In this document: piece after piece, positions 59,101 through 64,000 of the stretch
How positions within the stretch are numbered: the first letter of the stretch is position 1
How the letters are laid out: each line of letters begins with the position of its first letter
Source of the DNA: Deltaproteobacteria bacterium
GTDB taxonomy: Bacteria; Desulfobacterota; Desulfomonilia; UBA1062
NCBI GenBank assembly: GCA_018434685.1
Contig: JAHDOV010000021.1
Span: forward strand, 62,001 to 126,000
Reading direction: 5' to 3'
DNA: 64,000 nt
Notes under the pieces: model-generated
The model's database searches: none
What the model was told of the DNA's origin: nothing
What the model saw: the letters and a program-made list of their open reading frames with translations, nothing else
Program-made: the position numbers and the translations under genes

Positions 59101-60345
59101 ATGGATACGCCACTGATTGAATTCAAGGATGTCACAAAGAGATTCGGTTCCAAAACAGTCCTCGAAGGGATAAACCTCAAGATATACGAGGGACAGGTCA
59201 CGACCGTCATCGGCCTGAGCGGCGGCGGCAAGAGTGTCCTCCTCAAGCATATCATCGGACTGCTCAAACCCGATGAAGGGACTATTCTTTTCCGGGGCAA
59301 ACCCTTTGCTGAAATGAAAAAGCACGAGATGACCGTCTTTTTTGCCCGGATGAGCTACATGTTTCAAGACAATGCCCTGTTCGATTCCATGACCGTTTAC
59401 GAAAATATTGCGCTGCCGCTTAGGGAAACAACGAAACAGGGCAAAGCTGAAATAGACTCTATGGTGATGGCCAGAATCGAACTGACGGAACTGGCTGACG
59501 CGGCCGACAAGTTTCCTGCAGAACTCTCCGGAGGTATGCAGAAGAGGGTGGCCCTGGCACGTGCCCTGGTCACAGATCCTCAGATTGTCCTCTTTGACGA
59601 GCCCACTTCGGGGCAGGATCCTGTCCGAAAAAATGCAATCCTGAGCATGATCGCTCAGTACCAGAGAAAATTCGGTTTTACTGCGGTCCTGGTCAGCCAC
59701 GAGATTCCGGATGTGTATTTTATCTCAAACCGTATTCTTGCCCTCTATGATAAAAAAATCGTTTTTCAGGGTACTCCGGAAGAGCTTGATAAATTCGATC
59801 ACCCTTTCAAGGATGAGGTCATCCTGAGCCTGGAAGGATTGCGGGATGAATTATCGGGCCTGCACTCAAAGCGACTGTTCAACGTCATGTATCATGCTCA
59901 GCTCAAACATAAAACCAGCGGGGAGACATACACCGTAGCGGTTTTTACCCTGTATATGCTGGATGCCATCATGGAAGGTCTGGGCTACGAAGAGGCACAG
60001 CAGGTGATACATGCCATGGGGGTATACATCGATAAACACTTCGGCGCCATCGGGGGGTTTTCCACACGCCACGGTATCAATGAATTTGTGACGGTCCTCC
60101 CCTATTCGGATCTGGCTGAGGCAGAAGAAATCCTGAAGGTTTTTGTCACTGATCTCCAGGAGGAGGGAATTCGTGACATTCGGGCCGGGGGCCGCAGGCG
60201 AGGGGGTTCACAGGAATGTATTGAGATAGCGATCCACGCCGGATTTGCCCAAGGCCAACCCATTACCGACATAGACGCCGTCATCGAATCTGCAAAAGCT
60301 CAAAAGAAAGAAATAGGCCGGCTTCTGTGTTCCTCAAGGGGGTAA
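59101..60345 (+). CDS. mlaF: MlaF-type ABC ATPase fused to a degenerate GGDEF domain
   Basis: This 414-residue protein consists of two parts. Residues 1-245 are the ABC ATPase: Walker A GLSGGGKS (38-45), signature LSGGMQKR (142-149) and Walker B IVLFDEPTSG (162-171). Typical MlaF proteins end there, at 245-270 residues. The following ~110 residues resemble a diguanylate cyclase domain: LSGLHSKRLF (251-260) parallels LTGLYNRRYF, and RHGINEFVTVLP (323-334) parallels RxGGDEFxxLLP. The catalytic GGDEF is replaced by GINEF, so it should not make c-di-GMP; it may bind a nucleotide or serve as a regulatory module. The gene starts 8 bases after mlaE. Confidence 0.85.
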   Translation: MDTPLIEFKDVTKRFGSKTVLEGINLKIYEGQVTTVIGLSGGGKSVLLKHIIGLLKPDEGTILFRGKPFAEMKKHEMTVFFARMSYMFQDNALFDSMTVYENIALPLRETTKQGKAEIDSMVMARIELTELADAADKFPAELSGGMQKRVALARALVTDPQIVLFDEPTSGQDPVRKNAILSMIAQYQRKFGFTAVLVSHEIPDVYFISNRILALYDKKIVFQGTPEELDKFDHPFKDEVILSLEGLRDELSGLHSKRLFNVMYHAQLKHKTSGETYTVAVFTLYMLDAIMEGLGYEEAQQVIHAMGVYIDKHFGAIGGFSTRHGINEFVTVLPYSDLAEAEEILKVFVTDLQEEGIRDIRAGGRRRGGSQECIEIAIHAGFAQGQPITDIDAVIESAKAQKKEIGRLLCSSRG

Positions 60346-60349
60346 CTAT

Positions 60350-60805
60350 ATGAAAAAGTACTCAATAGAAACTGCTGTAGGGGTTTTTCTCGTTATCGGG
60401 TTATTCTGCATCGGGTACATGACGGTTACGCTCGGTCACGTTTCCATTCTCGGCGACAATTCCTACTCTCTTTTCGCTCGGTTCACCACGGTAACCGGTC
60501 TGAGAGTCGGTAGCCTCGTGTATATGTCGGGCATTGAGGTCGGTCGGGTGGAACAACTTGGCATCGATCAGGAAAACCAGAAGAGCGTGGTGGAAATGAG
60601 GATTCATAAGGGCATCAATATTTATGATGATGCCATCGCTTCCATTAAAACCGAAGGACTGATCGGCGATATGCATGTCAGCATAGACCCCGGAGGCGGG
60701 GGTGCGCTCCTTGAACCAGGCGGCACCATTACCGAGACGCAGCCGCCTCTGGATATCGCTGACCTCATCAGCAAGTATGTCTTCGGTGAGGTAAAGACGC
60801 CATAG
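60350..60805 (+). CDS. mlaD: MlaD-type substrate-binding protein (MCE domain)
   Basis: This 151-residue protein has an N-terminal helix anchor (VGVFLVIGLFCIGYMTVTLG) and one MCE domain: LFARFTTVTGLRVGSLVYMSGIEVGRVEQLGID, then SIKTEGLIGDMHVSIDPGG. It forms a hexameric ring on MlaE that receives phospholipid. The C terminus is the usual short PPLDIADLISKYVFG stretch. It starts 4 bases after the mlaF stop, with GGGGG nearby as ribosome-binding site. Confidence 0.92.
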   Translation: MKKYSIETAVGVFLVIGLFCIGYMTVTLGHVSILGDNSYSLFARFTTVTGLRVGSLVYMSGIEVGRVEQLGIDQENQKSVVEMRIHKGINIYDDAIASIKTEGLIGDMHVSIDPGGGGALLEPGGTITETQPPLDIADLISKYVFGEVKTP

Positions 60806-60832
60806 CGAGAGAACGATGAGGAGGGGTCTGTT

Positions 60833-61426
60833 ATGAAAAGAAAATTGGCGGGTCTGGGAATCGTGATGATCTTTTTTTCTGTGCTCCCCGCATATGCCGA
60901 CGCACCGCTCTCCACGGTTCAGGCAAATGTCGACAAAATACTTGAAGTGCTCCGTGATCCGTCTCTCAAGGCCGATTCGGCCAAAGAGACCAAGAAAGAA
61001 AGACTCCGGTCTATCTATAAAAGCATGTTCGATGAAGTCGAACTCTCGAGGCGCACCCTGGCGCGAAACTGGAACAAGCTGAATACCGAAGAGCGCCGCG
61101 AATTCGTCGAGTTCTATCAGCAGGTGCTGGAAAAGGCTTATATCGATAAAATCCTTTCCTACACCAACGAAGAAATCGCTTATGAGAGGGAAACCAGGCT
61201 CGCGGAAAATCAGGTGGAGGTGCAGACGGTAATCATCACCTCGTCAAAGAAAATCCCTATTTCCTATCGTGTCATCTTAAGCGGTGGCACCTGGAAAGTA
61301 TACGACGTCATTATTGAGAATGTAAGTCTGGTTCTGAACTATCGAACCCAGTTCAACACCATCCTGGAGAAGAATACACCTGAAGGGCTGCTGGAAATCC
61401 TGCGGAAAAAGGTGGAAGCACAGTAG
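60833..61426 (+). CDS. mlaC: MlaC-type periplasmic phospholipid-binding protein
   Basis: This 197-residue protein has a cleaved signal peptide (LAGLGIVMIFFSVLPAYADA). The body matches MlaC/Ttg2D: LSRRTLARNWNKLNTEERREFVEFYQQVLEKAYIDKILSY and YRVILSGGTWKVYDVIIENVSLVLNYRTQFNTIL. It shuttles phospholipid between MlaA in the outer membrane and MlaFEDB. It is the fourth gene of the operon, 27 bases after mlaD. AGGAGG precedes the ATG. Confidence 0.92.
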   Translation: MKRKLAGLGIVMIFFSVLPAYADAPLSTVQANVDKILEVLRDPSLKADSAKETKKERLRSIYKSMFDEVELSRRTLARNWNKLNTEERREFVEFYQQVLEKAYIDKILSYTNEEIAYERETRLAENQVEVQTVIITSSKKIPISYRVILSGGTWKVYDVIIENVSLVLNYRTQFNTILEKNTPEGLLEILRKKVEAQ

Positions 61427-61567
61427 GACCGCAAGGAGCGGGAAGCCTTCCTCACCAGGTCGACTCGACCGGCGGGGCTCGTTCCTCCTGCCGGCAGCGA
61501 GAAAAGGAGCCGAAGATTGTATACGCATCTTTTCCATTATGAGTGCGGGAAAGGGTGTATCCATGCC

Positions 61568-62524
61568 ATGAAGCAGTACTCATGTCTGATAGCACTGGTT
61601 ACTCTCTTTGCCGGAGGCTGCGCCCACAGTCCTGCACGAGCCTCGAGCACAAACCCTTCACTTTCAACCCTTCCCCCCCAGCAGGCCTCGGTCGACTCCA
61701 GGGAGGAGCAGAACCCTGCGACCTCCCCGGAGATATCCGTAAGACAAGAAGGCGTAGTCGTCGAGGGAAAAGACAAGCCCGATTCTCTGCAGAATCAGAC
61801 GGGGGGCATGGATGAGTATCTTGGTGATTACACGGGCGAAGAAGAACCGGCAATAACCATTGCAGACCCACTCGAGCCGTTCAACCGGGCAATGTATCAC
61901 TTCAACGACAGGCTCTACTTCTGGGCTCTCAAACCGGTATCGCAGGGCTATGGCAAGATCGTGCCCGAGTTCGCACGGGTAAGCGTCCAGAATTCCTTCT
62001 ATAATCTCAGGTTTCCGGTCCGTTTTTTAAGCTGCCTGCTCCAGGCAGACGTCAAATCTTCAGCACAAGAGCTTGGCCGTTTCACCATCAACACCATCTG
62101 GGGTATCGGGGGACTATTGGATCTCGCATCCGACAAGAAACTGAATCTACCCAAGAAGAATGTGGACCTGGGACAAACGCTCGGAGTTTATGGGGTCGGA
62201 CACGGTTTCTACATTGTCTGGCCCATAGTGGGGCCCTCCAGTGTTCGGGATTCGGTAGGGCTCGTCGGTGATTATTATTTGTATCCCGTTTCCTATATTC
62301 AACCCTGGTACACCTGGATGGCGGTCAGAGGATATGAGATGGTGAACTATACCTCGCTGAGTACCGGTGATTATGAGTCTCTCAAAGAGGCAGCCATTGA
62401 TCCCTACGAGGCTATACGCAATGCCTATGCTCAGCATCGGCAGAAGCGACGCGAAGTTGGAGGAATTAAACACGAGCAATCCGGTCCCCCAGGGGAACAG
62501 CGCGAAGATGCAGGCGGGCAGTAA
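61568..62524 (+). CDS. mlaA: MlaA/VacJ outer-membrane lipoprotein
   Basis: The ATG at 61568 gives a 318-residue lipoprotein with signal peptide and lipobox FAGGC; the frame is open to 61517 but that part lacks lipoprotein features. After a low-complexity linker of ~85 residues comes the MlaA domain: DPLEPFNRAMYHFNDRLYFWALKPVSQGYGKIVP and later GHGFYIVWPIVGPSSVRDSVG. MlaA removes mislocalised phospholipid from the outer leaflet. The linker, rich in Ser/Pro/Glu, is longer than in the E. coli protein. It is the last mla gene, 141 bases after mlaC. Confidence 0.92.
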   Translation: MKQYSCLIALVTLFAGGCAHSPARASSTNPSLSTLPPQQASVDSREEQNPATSPEISVRQEGVVVEGKDKPDSLQNQTGGMDEYLGDYTGEEEPAITIADPLEPFNRAMYHFNDRLYFWALKPVSQGYGKIVPEFARVSVQNSFYNLRFPVRFLSCLLQADVKSSAQELGRFTINTIWGIGGLLDLASDKKLNLPKKNVDLGQTLGVYGVGHGFYIVWPIVGPSSVRDSVGLVGDYYLYPVSYIQPWYTWMAVRGYEMVNYTSLSTGDYESLKEAAIDPYEAIRNAYAQHRQKRREVGGIKHEQSGPPGEQREDAGGQ

Positions 62525-62534
62525 TAGGATTTAT

Positions 62535-64000
62535 ATGAAACTCAACTGGCACGACACGTATGAGAAAAGGCTTACCGACCGCCAGACCGCACTTTCCAGG
62601 ATCAGGAGGGGGGCGCGGATATTTATCGGCTCTGCGTGCGGGGAGCCTCAGCTCCTGGTAAAGACACTTATCGATGTCGCACAGAACCTTGCAGACACCG
62701 AGATCATCCACTTTCTGGATCTCGGGCTCGCCTCCTATACCGATGAGAAGTATAATGAAAACTTCCGCCACAACGCACTGTTTATCGGCTCGAACACACG
62801 TGAGGCCATCAAGGAAGGCAGGGCGGACTATACACCCATCTTACTCTCGGAGATTCCCCTGCTCATGCAGAGAGGGAGTATGCCCATCGATGTGGCCCTC
62901 ATCACCGTGTCCCCTCCCGACAATAGTGGGTATGTAAGCCTGGGGATCTCGGTTGATATAACCAAGACGGCAGCCGAGGTTGCCCACTATGTGATAGCAG
63001 AAGTGAACCCGAACATGCCAAGGACTTTGGGCGACAGCTTCCTCCATGTGAACGAGATCGATGCCTTTGTGGAGAACGATGTCCCCCTTTTAGAGTTCGT
63101 ACAGCGTGCCCCAAACAATATTGCCAAGGCCATTGGTGAACTTATCGCTGATCTGATCGAGAACGAATCCACCATCCAGACAGGTGTGGGAAAGATACCC
63201 AACTCGGTATTCCCTTACCTCATGAACAAAAGGGACTTGGGTATTCACACCGAAACATTCACCGAGGGTCTCATCGATCTCATCGAGGCGGGTGTCATCA
63301 CCTGCCGGAAAAAAACGTTGCATCCGGGCAAAATCGTCGCCGCCTTCTGCATGGGTACAAAACGTCTGTACGACTATGTACATAACAACCCGCTCTTTGA
63401 ATTCCGGCCGTGCAGGTATGTCAACGATCCCTATGTGATCGCCCAAAATGACAGGATGGTCTCCATCAATTCCGCGCTCACGGTGGATCTTACCGGACAA
63501 GTCTGCTCCGATTCATTAGGATTCGAATTTTATAGCGGCATCGGCGGACAGGTGGACTTTGTCCGGGGTTCTGCCATGTCCAATCGGGGCAAATCCATCA
63601 TGGTGCTGCCATCCACCACGGATGATGGGAAAATGTCCAGGATCGTCCCGTATCTCTCTGCCGGCAGTGGTGTTGTCGTCACCCGAGGCGACATCCATTA
63701 TGTGGTCACGGAATACGGGGTTGCCTACGTGCACGGTAAATCAATAAGGGATCGGGCCATGGTGCTGATCAATATAGCACATCCCGACTTCCGCGAGGAA
63801 CTGCTGGAGGCTGCCAAGGCCCAAGGCTATATTTATAAGGATCAGACCCTGCCTGTGGTTCTCTATCCGAAGGAATATGAGACCTACTGGACCGACAAGA
63901 AGGGAACCGAGATCTTCTTCCGCCCGGTAAAGGCAACTGATGAACGGGCAATCCAGGACGAGATTTATGCCCTTCCGGAACAGGACGTCTACACCCGATT
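62535..64000 (+). CDS. Acetyl-CoA hydrolase/transferase (4-hydroxybutyrate CoA-transferase-like), 3' truncated by window
   Basis: The frame opens at ATG 62535, 10 bases after mlaA, and is still open at the window end (488 complete codons). The CoA-transferase family I signatures are present: ARIFIGSACGEPQ near the start, GIHTETFTEG with the probable catalytic Glu240, FEFYSGIGGQVDFVRGSAMS, and GVAYVHGKSIRDRA. After about residue 455 the sequence reads IFFRPVKATDERAIQDEIYALPEQDVYTRF, which is the beginning of a GNAT acetyltransferase domain, as in fused CoA-transferase/GNAT proteins. Enzyme activity is likely CoA transfer between short acids; the substrate is unknown. The C terminus lies outside. 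Confidence 0.87.
   Translation, partial: MKLNWHDTYEKRLTDRQTALSRIRRGARIFIGSACGEPQLLVKTLIDVAQNLADTEIIHFLDLGLASYTDEKYNENFRHNALFIGSNTREAIKEGRADYTPILLSEIPLLMQRGSMPIDVALITVSPPDNSGYVSLGISVDITKTAAEVAHYVIAEVNPNMPRTLGDSFLHVNEIDAFVENDVPLLEFVQRAPNNIAKAIGELIADLIENESTIQTGVGKIPNSVFPYLMNKRDLGIHTETFTEGLIDLIEAGVITCRKKTLHPGKIVAAFCMGTKRLYDYVHNNPLFEFRPCRYVNDPYVIAQNDRMVSINSALTVDLTGQVCSDSLGFEFYSGIGGQVDFVRGSAMSNRGKSIMVLPSTTDDGKMSRIVPYLSAGSGVVVTRGDIHYVVTEYGVAYVHGKSIRDRAMVLINIAHPDFREELLEAAKAQGYIYKDQTLPVVLYPKEYETYWTDKKGTEIFFRPVKATDERAIQDEIYALPEQDVYTR

Noticed and set aside
1-64000. CRISPR arrays, rRNA genes and complete insertion sequences
   Set aside because: No regularly spaced repeats, no rRNA signature and no transposase with intact catalytic residues and flanking inverted repeats were seen.

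Overview
This 64 kb window is a gene-dense bacterial chromosome segment with moderately high GC. It reads like an anaerobic deltaproteobacterium (Desulfobacterota). The evidence is a very long 2-hydroxyacyl-CoA dehydratase-type activase, HypA/HypB, a molybdenum-storage-type kinase fold protein, a metYWX sulfhydrylation route, an Mla lipid transport operon with MlaA lipoprotein (so an outer membrane is present), PEP-CTERM secreted proteins and groESL under a CIRCE element. The taxonomic call is an inference from gene content only.

Layout. 1-4.7 kb: a cupin fragment and a GDSL hydrolase, then a probable minus-strand operon marR - MBL hydrolase - Fe-S protein - hypA - hypB with a palindrome inside the marR promoter. 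4.9-9.4 kb: HD hydrolase, PLP sulfur enzyme, MBL hydrolase, alpha/beta hydrolase. 9.4-11.7 kb: an unusual minus-strand cluster of a MosA/MosB-like protein, two paralogous ~70-residue proteins of unknown function and a TiaS-N-terminus-like protein. 11.9-13.1 kb: an IS701-transposase-like protein that appears to have lost all three catalytic residues and carries an AT-hook-like motif. 13.2-19.7 kb: panB-panC, the metY-metW-metX operon, another MBL hydrolase and a NifU-like scaffold. 19.9-28.3 kb: MATE exporter, two PEP-CTERM proteins around mazG, an 18-G homopolymer, and the DUF2868/DUF3482 GTPase pair. 28.3-36.3 kb: glycogen phosphorylase, two lipoproteins, and a large STAND-ATPase/BTAD regulator. 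36.7-42.8 kb: a ComEA-like secreted protein, the 1389-residue activase, MntP. 43.2-48.9 kb: CIRCE-groS-groL, TetR regulator, yacG-pcnB, a sensor-like membrane protein and a small-gene pair. 48.9-53.8 kb: pheA-hisC-tyrA-aroA-cmk operon (aromatic amino acids). 54-56.3 kb: a penicillin-binding transpeptidase, tRNA-Pro(GGG) and just behind it a decayed tyrosine-recombinase fragment, small membrane proteins and a BON-domain remnant. 56.4-64 kb: a B12-binding radical SAM enzyme of the DUF4070/HpnP-like type, then mlaE-mlaF-mlaD-mlaC-mlaA, in which MlaF carries a C-terminal degenerate GGDEF domain, and a CoA-transferase that runs off the end.

The strongest candidates for something undescribed are the 9.4-11.7 kb Mos-like cluster, the MlaF-GGDEF fusion, and the catalytically dead IS701-like protein. 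All homology statements are from reading the protein sequences; no database search was run.
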